NCBI GenBank assembly: GCA_902784675.1
Contig: CACZVR010000016.1
Location: 1-37,060 of the forward strand
Reading direction: 5' to 3'
Length of the DNA stretch: 37,060 nt
Source: an uncultured Bacteroidales bacterium
GTDB taxonomy: Bacteria; Bacteroidota; Bacteroidia; Bacteroidales; Muribaculaceae
Shown here: positions 8,269-16,213 of the stretch, in pieces
Numbering within the stretch: position 1 is the first letter of the stretch
Layout: every line of letters begins with the position of its first letter
Program-made: the position numbers and the translations under genes
Notes under the pieces: generated by a model
Told to the model about the DNA's origin: nothing
What the model saw: only the letters and a program-made list of their open reading frames with translations
The model's database searches: none

Positions 8269-8709
8269 ATGGTCAAACAATTACGCTTTGGATTATTGGC
8301 TATCTTGACGTTAACTGCAGTGCTGCCCCTGGTAGCACAGGTGCGTCATGTGACCACTGTCAATCCCACAACGAAGCAATCGTACATGGAGGTGTATGAG
8401 TTTGACTATGTGGATATTCAGCCTCAGTTTCCCGGTGGAGAGCGCGGATTGATCAACTTCATCAACAAGACGCGTGAGTATCCCTATTATGCGTACAAAA
8501 AGCGTATTCAGGGCCGCGTGCTGTGCAGCTTTATCGTGGGCACCGACGGCAAGGTGAGTGACGTGAGGGTCATCCGCGGCGCCGGCGACGAGAGCCTGAA
8601 CCGCGAGGCCATTCGCGTGATTAATGAGATGCCCAAGTGGAGCGTGGGGAAAGTGGGCAATCATGCCGTTCCCGTGAGGGTGGTGCTGCCGATTGCCTTC
8701 CGCCTGTAA
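8269..8709 (+). CDS. Small exported protein with a TonB C-terminal domain
   Basis: 146 aa from the ATG at 8269 (an in-frame TTG at 8263 is less likely). Residues 1-24 form a signal peptide (MVKQLRFGLLAILTLTAVLP...). The rest is a TonB-C-type fold: FPGGERGLINFINK, RVLCSFIVGTDGKVSDVRVIRG and LNREAIRVINEMPKW are the usual signatures. It lacks the Pro-rich linker and long periplasmic spacer of a full energy-transducing TonB. It is probably a stand-alone periplasmic domain of the kind common in Bacteroidetes. It is monocistronic, with its own promoter and terminator. The specific role is unknown. Confidence 0.85.
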   Translation: MVKQLRFGLLAILTLTAVLPLVAQVRHVTTVNPTTKQSYMEVYEFDYVDIQPQFPGGERGLINFINKTREYPYYAYKKRIQGRVLCSFIVGTDGKVSDVRVIRGAGDESLNREAIRVINEMPKWSVGKVGNHAVPVRVVLPIAFRL

Positions 8710-8741
8710 TGATTGGATTTTATCATACCTGATATCATGAT

Positions 8742-8773
8742 CAACCGCCTCAAATGGGCGGTTGTTTCATTTT
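8742..8773 (+). terminator. Intrinsic terminator after the TonB-C gene
   Basis: CAACCGCC (8742-8749), loop TCAAATG, GGCGGTTG (8757-8764), then TTTCATTTT. It abuts the convergent RluA stop at 8772-8774. Confidence 0.85.
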
Positions 8774-10394
8774 AAAAGTTTGGGTCACAGGTCAAAGTCA
8801 ACTGCTCGCCCGTGGCAGGATGGGTGAAGATGATGCACTGGGCATGCAGCATGAGACGGGCAGCGGCACGGCCGTAAAGGCGGTCGCCCACGATGGGGCA
8901 GTTCAAGCCCAGGGGATGTGAGCAGTGGACCCTCAACTGGTGGGTGCGTCCGGTGAGCGGTTCCAATGAGATTCTTGTCATGCCGTCGCTGCGTTGCAGC
9001 ACCCGGTAACGTGTCACAGCGGGCTTGCCACGGTCAAAGTCCACGCGCTGCCGCGGACGGTCATCGACGTCGGGACGGATGGGCAGGGCGATGGTGCCCT
9101 GGTCAGTCGGCACGATGCCGTCGAGCAGGGCGATGTAACGCTTGGAGATGGTGTGATTTTCGAATTGCTGCTGCAGGGCCTTGTGGGTGGCTTTGTCCTT
9201 GGCAAACACCACCAGGCCAGACGTTTCCTGGTCCAGACGATGCACCACGACGGGGCCGGCGACCTCGGAGTGTGCTGCCTGGTAGCGCGTCAGCAGGGAG
9301 TCTTCGAGCAGTTTGCCAGGGACGGTGAGCATTCCCGAGGGCTTGTTGAGCACCGTGAGCCACTGGTCGTCATAGACCACCGTGAGCGGCTCGTCCTGCA
9401 TGGCCTTGCCCAACCTGTTTTCCTCCACATCAAGACCCTGGAGCATGAAATCGAGGATGGGCTTGCACTTGCTGCGGCAAGCGGGATAGAAATGGCCATG
9501 ATGGCGCACCTCGCCCACCGGCGAATCGCCCCACCAGAATTCGGCCATGCAAACAGGTCGCAAGTTGTTGATGTAAGCATAGTTGAGCAAGCGCGGCGCA
9601 CAGCACTCCCCTGCCCCTGCTGGCGGCAAGGTGCCCAAGGGCTTGAAGACCTCGACCAGGTCGCGACGCTCGCCACGGGCATTGCAGACGATGAAAAGGC
9701 GGAAGATGCGTTCCTGCAGAGCCTCGCTCATGGCCTTGCGGCGCGACTTGAGCAAGTCAATCTCGTGGCGCAAGTTGCTGATTTTCTGGCGAGTGTTCAG
9801 CAACTCGGCTTCAAGGCGTTGGCGGATGCGTTTCAACTCGGCTTTCTCGAAACGGCTCTGTTTCAAGAGGGTTTCCTGCTGCTCGGGCGTCAAGTTTCCG
9901 GTCATACGACTGGCATCCCGTTGATGCTTGTGAAGAGCCATCATTTCCTTGAAACGGCTGACTTGGTCGTTCATCTGCTGGAATTGTAAGGCCTCGCAGC
10001 GTTCCAACTCATGCAATTCGGGGGATTGTTCCAGGCGCTGCACCTCATGGTTGATGGCGGTGATTTGTGCCTCGCCCCGCTTGAACTCACCAGCGGGGTC
10101 CAGGAGGTCATAGACTGGTGGCACGAAGAAGTCGTGACGGACGCTGCCCGCCAGATTGCCCGAGAAAGCGGCCAGGTAACCCAGACGATTCTCATCGTCC
10201 TGCACGACCATGACGCCGAGCATCTTGCCCGCGTTGAGTTCGTCGGCCCAGTCGGTGCGCGAACTCACATAGCGCTGCACCTGGTCGACCGCCAAGAGTG
10301 CTAACGGATGCGGCTCGTAGCAGAACGGGCATGTGAACTGTCGCGGTAACTCCATTGCCGCGCCAAGGTCGAAAGAATGGAACTTTTGGTTCAT
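8772..10394 (-). CDS. RluA-family pseudouridine synthase with N-terminal Cys-rich and coiled-coil extension
   Basis: 540 aa from the ATG at 10394 (MNQKFHSFDLGAAMELP). The frame stays open further upstream into xth, but those residues show no family similarity. The C-terminal third is the pseudouridine synthase domain: HRLDQETSGL with catalytic Asp388, then KRYIALLDG and GRTHQLRVHCSHPLG. The N-terminal part holds CPFC (22-25) and later Cys pairs (264-265, 306/310) that could bind zinc, with a long charged coiled coil at about 110-230. This matches a large RluA-like architecture that I recall from Bacteroides and some gammaproteobacteria. The target is probably rRNA or tRNA; the exact uridine cannot be deduced. 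Confidence 0.88.
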   Translation of the reverse strand: MNQKFHSFDLGAAMELPRQFTCPFCYEPHPLALLAVDQVQRYVSSRTDWADELNAGKMLGVMVVQDDENRLGYLAAFSGNLAGSVRHDFFVPPVYDLLDPAGEFKRGEAQITAINHEVQRLEQSPELHELERCEALQFQQMNDQVSRFKEMMALHKHQRDASRMTGNLTPEQQETLLKQSRFEKAELKRIRQRLEAELLNTRQKISNLRHEIDLLKSRRKAMSEALQERIFRLFIVCNARGERRDLVEVFKPLGTLPPAGAGECCAPRLLNYAYINNLRPVCMAEFWWGDSPVGEVRHHGHFYPACRSKCKPILDFMLQGLDVEENRLGKAMQDEPLTVVYDDQWLTVLNKPSGMLTVPGKLLEDSLLTRYQAAHSEVAGPVVVHRLDQETSGLVVFAKDKATHKALQQQFENHTISKRYIALLDGIVPTDQGTIALPIRPDVDDRPRQRVDFDRGKPAVTRYRVLQRSDGMTRISLEPLTGRTHQLRVHCSHPLGLNCPIVGDRLYGRAAARLMLHAQCIIFTHPATGEQLTLTCDPNF

Positions 10395-10399
10395 CCCTG

Positions 10400-10407
10400 C
10401 AAAATTA
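10400..10407 (-). promoter_or_regulatory. -7 box very close to the RluA-like start
   Basis: TAATTTTG on the minus strand ends only 5 nt before the ATG at 10394. If used, transcription would start at or next to the start codon, giving a nearly leaderless mRNA. Alternatively translation starts at the internal Met14 (MELPRQF). No -33 TTTG was found. Confidence 0.4.
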
Positions 10408-10417
10408 GTGATTTCAT

Positions 10418-10448
10418 TTTGTATTTTAGCGTGATTGCTGTAAATTTG
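10418..10448 (+). promoter_or_regulatory. Promoter of xth
   Basis: TTTG (10418-10421), 19 nt, TAAATTTG (10441-10448); the ATG follows at 10480. It is divergent from the RluA gene. Confidence 0.75.
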
Positions 10449-10479
10449 CAAGTTAAAAACCAATAACTCAGATAAGGCA

Positions 10480-11235
10480 ATGAAATTCATCTCGTGGAAC
10501 GTAAACGGCTTGAGGGCCGTGGTGGGCAAGGGTTTTGGCGACATCTTCAAGGAGTTGGACGCCGATTTCTTCTGCCTGCAGGAGACCAAGATGCAGGCGG
10601 GTCAGCTGGACCTGGAGTTTGAAGGTTATCGGTCCTATTGGAACTATGCCGAGAAGAAAGGCTACTCGGGCACAGCGATTTACAGTCGTCATGAGCCGTT
10701 GAGCGTGAGCTACGGCATCGGCATCGAGGAACACGACCACGAGGGACGTGTCATCACGCTGGAGATGCCCGATTTCTACCTTGTGACCTGCTACACACCC
10801 AACAGCCAGGACGGGCTGCGGCGGTTGGATTACCGCATGACGTGGGAGGACGTCTTCCGCGCCTATCTGCTGGAACTGGACAAAAAGAAACCTGTGATCG
10901 TGTGCGGTGACCTGAACGTGGCACATCAGGAGATTGACCTGAAGAATCCCAAGAGCAACCGCAAGAACGCCGGCTTCACCGACGAGGAGCGCGAGAAGAT
11001 GACAGTGCTGCTCGACTCGGGATTCACCGACACGTGGCGTTTCTTCAATCCCGACGTGACCGATGTGTACTCGTGGTGGAGTTACCGCTTCAAAGCTCGT
11101 GAGAAGAACGCGGGGTGGCGCATCGACTACTTCCTGGTGAGCAACCGATTGCGGGAACAGCTGACCGATGCAAAAATCCATACCGAGATTTTCGGGAGCG
11201 ACCATTGCCCGGTGGAGTTGGACGTTAGGCTTTAG
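10480..11235 (+). CDS. xth: Exodeoxyribonuclease III / AP endonuclease
   Basis: 251 aa, the usual length of the ExoIII (EEP) family. It cleaves DNA at abasic sites and removes 3'-blocking groups in base excision repair. Visible motifs: [15 protein letters not shown] (metal-binding Glu35), CYTPNS (Tyr105), GDLNVAH (Asp144 and Asn146), WRIDYF, and the terminal [11 protein letters not shown] (Asp241-His242). The last two sense codons and the stop TAG lie inside the heptamer repeat that begins at 11225, so the extreme C-terminus (RL-stop) is encoded by repeat units. The catalytic core ends before that point, so activity should be unaffected. Confidence 0.96.
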   Translation: MKFISWNVNGLRAVVGKGFGDIFKELDADFFCLQETKMQAGQLDLEFEGYRSYWNYAEKKGYSGTAIYSRHEPLSVSYGIGIEEHDHEGRVITLEMPDFYLVTCYTPNSQDGLRRLDYRMTWEDVFRAYLLELDKKKPVIVCGDLNVAHQEIDLKNPKSNRKNAGFTDEEREKMTVLLDSGFTDTWRFFNPDVTDVYSWWSYRFKAREKNAGWRIDYFLVSNRLREQLTDAKIHTEIFGSDHCPVELDVRL

Positions 11236-11308
11236 GCTTTAGGTGTTAGGCTTTAGGTGTTAGGCTTTAGGCTTTAGGCTTTAGGTGTTAGGCTTTAGGT
11301 GTTAGGTG
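11225..11308 (+). repeat. Tandem heptamer array, 12 units (TTAGGCT / TTAGGTG)
   Basis: Exactly 84 bp made of 12 heptamers with no phase break. Only two unit types occur, TTAGGCT (C) and TTAGGTG (T), in the order C C T C T C C C T C T T. The array overlaps the last codons and stop of xth and ends 19 nt before the permease ATG, so it fills nearly the whole spacer. The same unit family recurs at 12497-12524 and 29568-29644. Confidence 0.97.
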
Positions 11309-11327
11309 TATTTGATAATATTATATA

Positions 11328-12500
11328 ATGTCACAGACAGTACAGAAAAAATATGACTTTGACCGCGTGGTGAGGATGGTGCTGACCGTCATCAGCGTGG
11401 GCATCGGCGTGTGGCTGGTGAATTACTTGAGTCCGGTGCTGATGCCGTTTGTCGTGGGTTTCATCCTTGCATATCTCATTGAGCCGCTTGTCGAGGGGCT
11501 GCAACACAAGATGCACATCAAGGCCCGAGCCATTGCAGTGGTGCTGGCATTGATTATCGTCATTGCCGTCATCACGGGGTTGTGTTGGCTTGTCATTCCT
11601 TACCTGATTGACGAGTTCGGTGTCATGTCCAAGCAGTTGGCGGCCTATGCCAAGTCGTCGCTAAAGATTCCCTATGTCCCTGCCGAGATCAATGACTTCA
11701 TTCAACGGTACATCGACATTGAGAAATTCAACGAGATTTTCTCTAAGCAGCAATGGATGGATCTGATCAACAAAGCCGCATCGGGAGCATGGTCGGTGGT
11801 GGGTGGCACGATGAGTGTGATATTCAGCATTTTGTCATGGTTCATCGTGTTGCTGTATATGTTCTTTATCTTGTTGGATTTCAACAAGTTGTCACGCGCA
11901 TTCAAGGCCGCAATTCCCGCCAAATACCGCCGCATGGCACTGCGCATCTTTGGTGACGTTGCCGACACGATGAGCCGCTACTTCCGCGGTCAGGCGGCAG
12001 TGTCGTTCTTTGTGGGCGTGATTTTCGCCATCGAGTTCTATATCATCGGTCTGCCAATGGCCATCGCATTCGGCATGTTTGTGGGCCTGTTGAACATGGT
12101 GCCCTATCTGCAGCTCATCTCCATCCCCATCGCTGCTTTCCTGTGCCTGGTGGCCACGGCTGCAACAGGCGGCAGTTTCTGGGTGATGTTTGCCTGGGTG
12201 ATTGTAGCATACATCATCTGTCAGATCATTCAGGACATGGTGCTCATCCCCATCATCATGAAGAACCAGATGGGCCTGAATCCCGCCATCATCTTCCTGT
12301 CATTGTCTCTGTGGGTGTATGTGTTGGGCTTTATCGGACTGATTATCGGCCTGCCGTTGACCACGTTGATCATCTCGTACTACTGTGAGTTTGTATTGCA
12401 CCAGCCCAACCCGTTGCACAAGTCCAAGAAAAAGCCACTCAACGACAAGAAAACACCCATCTCGATGACATCATCTTTCATTGCTAAATATAAGAATTAG
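11328..12500 (+). CDS. AI-2E-family (PerM-like) membrane transporter
   Basis: 390 aa, a polytopic inner-membrane protein of the AI-2 exporter/PerM superfamily. A pair of N-terminal helices (about 14-60: VVRMVLTVISVGIGVWLVNYLSPVLMPF..., shown in part) is followed by helices near 65-92. An extracytoplasmic segment (about 95-150) and a C-terminal block of helices (about 155-350) follow; PYLQLISIPIA and the glycine-rich GLPLTTLIIS segments are typical. Its C-terminus is short and Lys-rich. It lies between xth and miaA, separated from both by heptamer arrays. Members of this family carry diverse substrates; nothing here identifies one, and AI-2 export should not be assumed. Confidence 0.88.
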   Translation: MSQTVQKKYDFDRVVRMVLTVISVGIGVWLVNYLSPVLMPFVVGFILAYLIEPLVEGLQHKMHIKARAIAVVLALIIVIAVITGLCWLVIPYLIDEFGVMSKQLAAYAKSSLKIPYVPAEINDFIQRYIDIEKFNEIFSKQQWMDLINKAASGAWSVVGGTMSVIFSILSWFIVLLYMFFILLDFNKLSRAFKAAIPAKYRRMALRIFGDVADTMSRYFRGQAAVSFFVGVIFAIEFYIIGLPMAIAFGMFVGLLNMVPYLQLISIPIAAFLCLVATAATGGSFWVMFAWVIVAYIICQIIQDMVLIPIIMKNQMGLNPAIIFLSLSLWVYVLGFIGLIIGLPLTTLIISYYCEFVLHQPNPLHKSKKKPLNDKKTPISMTSSFIAKYKN

Positions 12501-12524
12501 GTGTTAGGCTTTAGGTGTTAGGGG
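12497..12524 (+). repeat. Tandem heptamer array, 4 units, filling the permease-miaA spacer
   Basis: TTAGGTG, TTAGGCT, TTAGGTG, TTAGGGG in perfect phase. The first unit contains the permease stop codon (TAG at 12498-12500), and the last ends 3 nt before the miaA ATG. The array is therefore the entire ribosome-loading region of miaA. Confidence 0.95.
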
Positions 12525-12527
12525 GTG

Positions 12528-13421
12528 ATGAGGACGTTGGTTGTCATTACGGGGCCCACGGGAGTGGGTAAGACGGCGGCTGCGATTGAGTTTGCGCAGC
12601 AGTTGCAGTGTGACATCATCAATGCTGATTCCCGTCAGATTTACCGTGGTATTCCCATCTGCACCGCTGCTCCCACACCCGAGGAGTTGGCAGCCGTCAG
12701 ACACCATTTCGTGGCTTTCAAGGACTTGGAGGAGAGTTACAGCGCCGCGCAGTTCGAGAGCGATGTGCTGGAGCTGCTGCCCTCATTGTGGCAGCAGGGC
12801 GACTGTGTCGTGATGTGCGGCGGGTCGATGTTATATGTTGACGCCGTGTGCCGCGGCATCGACCGGCTGCCCGACATCAGCCCCGAGGTGCGTGGCGCCG
12901 TCAAGGAAAAACTGGCCCGTGAGGGATTGGAGAGCCTTGTGGCTGAGTTGGAGCAACTTGACCCGCAGTATGCAGCAACCATCGACCGCAAGAACACGAG
13001 CCGAGTGTGTCATGGCGTGGAAATTTGCCGCCAGGCCGGCGTGCCCTACTCCACCCTGCGCACCGGCACCGCCAAGCAACGCGATTTCAGAATCATCAAA
13101 CTGGCGCTCAACATCGAGCGCGAACAGCTTTTTGCCCGCATCAATGCCCGCGTTGACCGCATGATTGAGGCCGGGCTGGAGCAGGAAGCGCGGTCGGTCT
13201 ATCACCTGCGGCACCTGAACTCATTGAACACCGTGGGAATGAAGGAGATGTTCGCCATCTTTGACGGCAGCATGGACCGTCACACCGCCATCGAGCGAAT
13301 GAAGAAAAACACGCGCGTGTATGCCAAGAAACAGCTCACCTGGTATCGTCGCGACCCCGATATCACATGGGTCACTCCAGACGAGGCCGTCAGTACTGCC
13401 CTGCAGCTGCTAAAAGCGTGA
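12528..13421 (+). CDS. miaA: tRNA dimethylallyltransferase
   Basis: 297 aa from the ATG at 12528 (a GTG lies directly upstream at 12525). It transfers a dimethylallyl group to A37 of tRNAs that read UNN codons. Visible: P-loop GPTGVGKT (9-16), NADSRQIYRG, then GGSMLYVDAVCRGIDRLPD, and a C-terminal KKNTRVYAKKQLTWYRRDP, all family signatures. Length is normal. The spacer to the upstream permease is 27 nt and consists only of heptamer repeats, so expression probably depends on read-through from xth or the permease. Confidence 0.96.
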   Translation: MRTLVVITGPTGVGKTAAAIEFAQQLQCDIINADSRQIYRGIPICTAAPTPEELAAVRHHFVAFKDLEESYSAAQFESDVLELLPSLWQQGDCVVMCGGSMLYVDAVCRGIDRLPDISPEVRGAVKEKLAREGLESLVAELEQLDPQYAATIDRKNTSRVCHGVEICRQAGVPYSTLRTGTAKQRDFRIIKLALNIEREQLFARINARVDRMIEAGLEQEARSVYHLRHLNSLNTVGMKEMFAIFDGSMDRHTAIERMKKNTRVYAKKQLTWYRRDPDITWVTPDEAVSTALQLLKA

Positions 13422-13449
13422 CAAAGGTTCAGATCCTTTGCCACGCTTT
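13413..13449. terminator. Hairpin between convergent miaA and C10 copy 4
   Basis: AAAGCGTG-A-CAAAGG, 7-nt loop, CCTTTG-C-CACGCTTT: 14 bp around one mismatch. It overlaps the miaA stop. Short T-runs on both sides (CTTTTAG on the minus strand) suggest a weak bidirectional terminator. Confidence 0.6.
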
Positions 13450-13472
13450 CAGTTAATTCGGTTCCCCGCAGT

Positions 13473-16046
13473 TTATGAGAGGATGAGGTTGATGATGGCG
13501 TTGATGTCGGCGATGTTGACTTCACCGTCACCGTTCACGTCGGCTGCGGTTTTATCGCCATTGGTCAGAATCACGGTGATGACTGCGTTGATGTCGGCGA
13601 TGTTGACCTCGCCGTCACCATTCACGTCGCCCACAGTGTCGTTGTAGTAGAAGGAAACATCATCGACATAGGTTGATGCCGAGCCACCGGCAATCATGGC
13701 GATGCGGAAAATAGCAGGCTGGGCAGCCGTCAAGTTCAGCTTCCAGATGGGTGACGTCACGCTGTTAGCAGGCACATCGGAAGCAGGCTGATCATCGATG
13801 GTGTTAGCCACCACCCAGGTAGCGCCACCGTCGGTTGAAGATTCCAGTTTGTACTTTGCAGCAGTGGAAGATTGGTTGAAGAACGTAGCCTGCGCCATGA
13901 TGAAGTTGTGAGCCATGGGCTGTGAGGTGCCGAATGAGCTTGCTTTCTTCAACATCACCGAGTTGATGCCGTTGCAGCGTCCCTCGCCCGGAGCGCGCAC
14001 ACCACTCTTAGTGAAGCTCCAAGTGGTGAACAAACCCTGCACGTCCTTGTCATTGGAACTGCTGTTGGCCGTCATGGTCTCAAAGTCCTCGACAAGTTGC
14101 TGGCACACGGGCAATACCATGATGGGGATAATGCCGTCGCCGATGGCCTCGTTCCACTGGTTAGTTTCCACAAAGGTGTTGCCACTCTCGTCATTCACCA
14201 TCAGCTCATAGCGACCCCACTCGGCGGGAGCTGTAATCTGCATCTGATAGGACTGCACCGTGTTGACGGGTACCATCACCTCATAGGGCTCGCTGGTGGC
14301 CACTTCGACGCCATCCTTGAGCAAGGACAGGTGAGCAGTGCCCAGAGGACCATCCTCACCGCCACCACCCCACGGCCTGTTATAAGACAGGCTCACATTG
14401 ACATCGATGGGCTGGTTGACCATGATGCCAGCGGGAACGATTACTGAGCCCAAGCCATAGGTATTGCTCAAGAAACAGTCGGTCAAATGAGCGGTTCCGT
14501 CACTCACGGTCATCTTGACATATAGTTCCTTGCCGCTGTAGTCCATCACCCTGTGATTATAGTTTCCCTCGTCCTCAAGTTGATAGGCCAACTTGACCAT
14601 ATACTCGCCGTTCTCGAGCGAATTCAACAAGGTCATGTTGATGCGTTGATCGGAATTGAACCAATAGCCGCTGAAAACCTGTTGACGGATAAACTCCTCA
14701 CTCTGGCGCAGCACGCCATCCTTGTCATACACACCCAGCGACATGGGAATCTCGGCATAATAATATCGGCGACCATTTCTTTCAAAATAGCCTGCAGTGT
14801 CCAAGGCATTGCCCTCGGCCACGAAGTTGTCTAACTTGAACAATTCCTTGCGCTCACCCAACGGAACCGATGAAACCACTGGAATCAACTGGGTGCGGAT
14901 ATTAAGGACTTTGTCAACAAGATCGGCTTGATGTTCGGGAACGAGACCGAAGATGCCGTCCTGCATATACTCGAAGTTCATGCCTGAGCCAGGCGCGAGC
15001 AGCGAGACAAGGAAATAGCCGTCGGAACTGCCACCCCATCCCCAGTTGACATGGAAATAGCCATTGTTATCAAAGCCATCGAGCACAAAGGCATGACCAC
15101 CAGAATCGGTGGACGAGATGGTGTAGCCGCAATAGATGATCGGGCGGAGCGCACTGATTTCATCCACCAGGAACTGATCCCATTCGTCGGCACCATAATA
15201 GTCACGATTGAGGATATAGCACTTGTTGCTGTACTTGAAATACTCGACCAACGCACGCATTGCCACAGTCTCTTGTGCACCGCTGGAGGCACCGTATCCC
15301 ATATTCATCGAGATGCCGACATCGGACATCAGCTTGGCCACGGCGTCACAGGACTCGGGGCTGCTGCTGGCATCATAGGTGTCGAGCATCAAGTCCCAAC
15401 GATAGACCGACTGACTGTAGTCAGCACTAAGCTCGGTGACGGTCATGTCGTTCACATTGCAGGTGTAGGAATGGCTTCCCCTGCCGACATCGGGCCACTG
15501 GTTGTAGTTCATGACCTGGGCGGTGGCTGTCGCCACACAACCAGTCACGGCACGGGCCGAGTCACCGTTGTTGTTATAGTAATAAGGGCAGTAGTTGTTA
15601 TAGGGTTCACCTTGGTCCCACATGGTTGTCATGAGAGGTGCCACGGCATTCACACGAGGTGCAGGCCTGTGGACCTTGGCTTCGGGATGGGATTGAAGGA
15701 AAGCGATTTGCCTGCTCATCTCGTCCATCCAGTAGCGCATGGCGGGCGGCATGTTGTCTGCCGAGAAATCCACGCCATAGCCCAGCACCTGAGGCAAGCG
15801 GTCATCACCTGCCACCACAACAAAGCCACTGTGGACACCGCGGTCAAACACAAAGAAACGTTCGTGGTCGGCAGTATAAGCCAGCCGAGTCGTTGACTGA
15901 CTCGAAGGAGCCGACAGACGTGTAGATTTAGCCCTAAAAAATTGGTCGGCCACCTGACGGGCATCCGTCACGCTGACCTGAGCAGCCTGTGCGCTGCCCA
16001 CCATCGCCATTGCGATGGCTAAAAAGAAAAGAATTCGTTTCATCAT
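13473..16046 (-). CDS. Secreted C10 peptidase with canonical dockerin type I repeats, copy 4
   Basis: 857 aa. Signal peptide 1-21 (MMKRILFFLAIAMAMVGSAQA), propeptide about 22-140 (GFVVVAGDDRLPQVLGYG), and C10 domain about 141-365 with Cys170 (TGCVATATAQVMNY), His318 (GGHAFVLDG) and Asn334-Trp335 (VNWGWGG). Then comes a long beta-rich region (about 370-660) without the FN3 insert architecture, and a jelly-roll-like segment (about 660-800). Two near-identical dockerin repeats (DVNGDGEVNIADINAVI and DVNGDGEVNIADINAII) end the protein at 806-857. These have the canonical DxNxDG calcium loop, unlike the looser repeats of copies 1-3. Sequence and tail show it is not part of the recent tandem duplication. 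All catalytic residues are present. Confidence 0.93.
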   Translation of the reverse strand: MMKRILFFLAIAMAMVGSAQAAQVSVTDARQVADQFFRAKSTRLSAPSSQSTTRLAYTADHERFFVFDRGVHSGFVVVAGDDRLPQVLGYGVDFSADNMPPAMRYWMDEMSRQIAFLQSHPEAKVHRPAPRVNAVAPLMTTMWDQGEPYNNYCPYYYNNNGDSARAVTGCVATATAQVMNYNQWPDVGRGSHSYTCNVNDMTVTELSADYSQSVYRWDLMLDTYDASSSPESCDAVAKLMSDVGISMNMGYGASSGAQETVAMRALVEYFKYSNKCYILNRDYYGADEWDQFLVDEISALRPIIYCGYTISSTDSGGHAFVLDGFDNNGYFHVNWGWGGSSDGYFLVSLLAPGSGMNFEYMQDGIFGLVPEHQADLVDKVLNIRTQLIPVVSSVPLGERKELFKLDNFVAEGNALDTAGYFERNGRRYYYAEIPMSLGVYDKDGVLRQSEEFIRQQVFSGYWFNSDQRINMTLLNSLENGEYMVKLAYQLEDEGNYNHRVMDYSGKELYVKMTVSDGTAHLTDCFLSNTYGLGSVIVPAGIMVNQPIDVNVSLSYNRPWGGGGEDGPLGTAHLSLLKDGVEVATSEPYEVMVPVNTVQSYQMQITAPAEWGRYELMVNDESGNTFVETNQWNEAIGDGIIPIMVLPVCQQLVEDFETMTANSSSNDKDVQGLFTTWSFTKSGVRAPGEGRCNGINSVMLKKASSFGTSQPMAHNFIMAQATFFNQSSTAAKYKLESSTDGGATWVVANTIDDQPASDVPANSVTSPIWKLNLTAAQPAIFRIAMIAGGSASTYVDDVSFYYNDTVGDVNGDGEVNIADINAVITVILTNGDKTAADVNGDGEVNIADINAIINLILS

Positions 16047-16083
16047 ATTTCACAAAATCGGGCGAACAGCCCATAAAGAGCAA

Positions 16084-16115
16084 CAAAGGTAAGGTAAAGC
16101 TTGAATATCAGCAAG
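16084..16115 (-). promoter_or_regulatory. Promoter of C10 copy 4
   Basis: Minus strand: CTTG-type -33 (16112-16115), 20 nt, then -7 TACCTTTG (16084-16091), 38 nt before the ATG. Confidence 0.62.
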
Positions 16116-16140
16116 AAAACAAGAAAAAAACTGAAGAGAA

Positions 16141-16158
16141 CTGGATGGACTGGATGGG
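16141..16158 (+). repeat. Nonamer repeat, two units (CTGGATGGA, CTGGATGGG)
   Basis: Two tandem 9-mers, followed by two AACGGA-starting 9-mers (16159-16176) that keep the same period. It belongs to the YTGGANNNN family also seen at 17063, 25361 and 33539. Confidence 0.75.
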
Positions 16159-16213
16159 AACGGAGAAAACGGAAGGAGTGGAGAGTGCTTTTTACCGATT
16201 GCAATAGGAATGG

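Noticed and set aside
10395..10589. Upstream extension of the RluA-like frame into xth
   Set aside because: It overlaps the start of xth and has no family similarity; the ATG at 10394 fits.
11225..11308. CRISPR array or telomere-type repeat
   Set aside because: Units are contiguous 7-mers with no spacers and no cas genes. Resemblance to eukaryotic telomere repeats is superficial; the arrays are short and internal.
11328..12500. Autoinducer-2 exporter function for the permease
   Set aside because: The family name comes from one member; the substrate cannot be inferred from this sequence.
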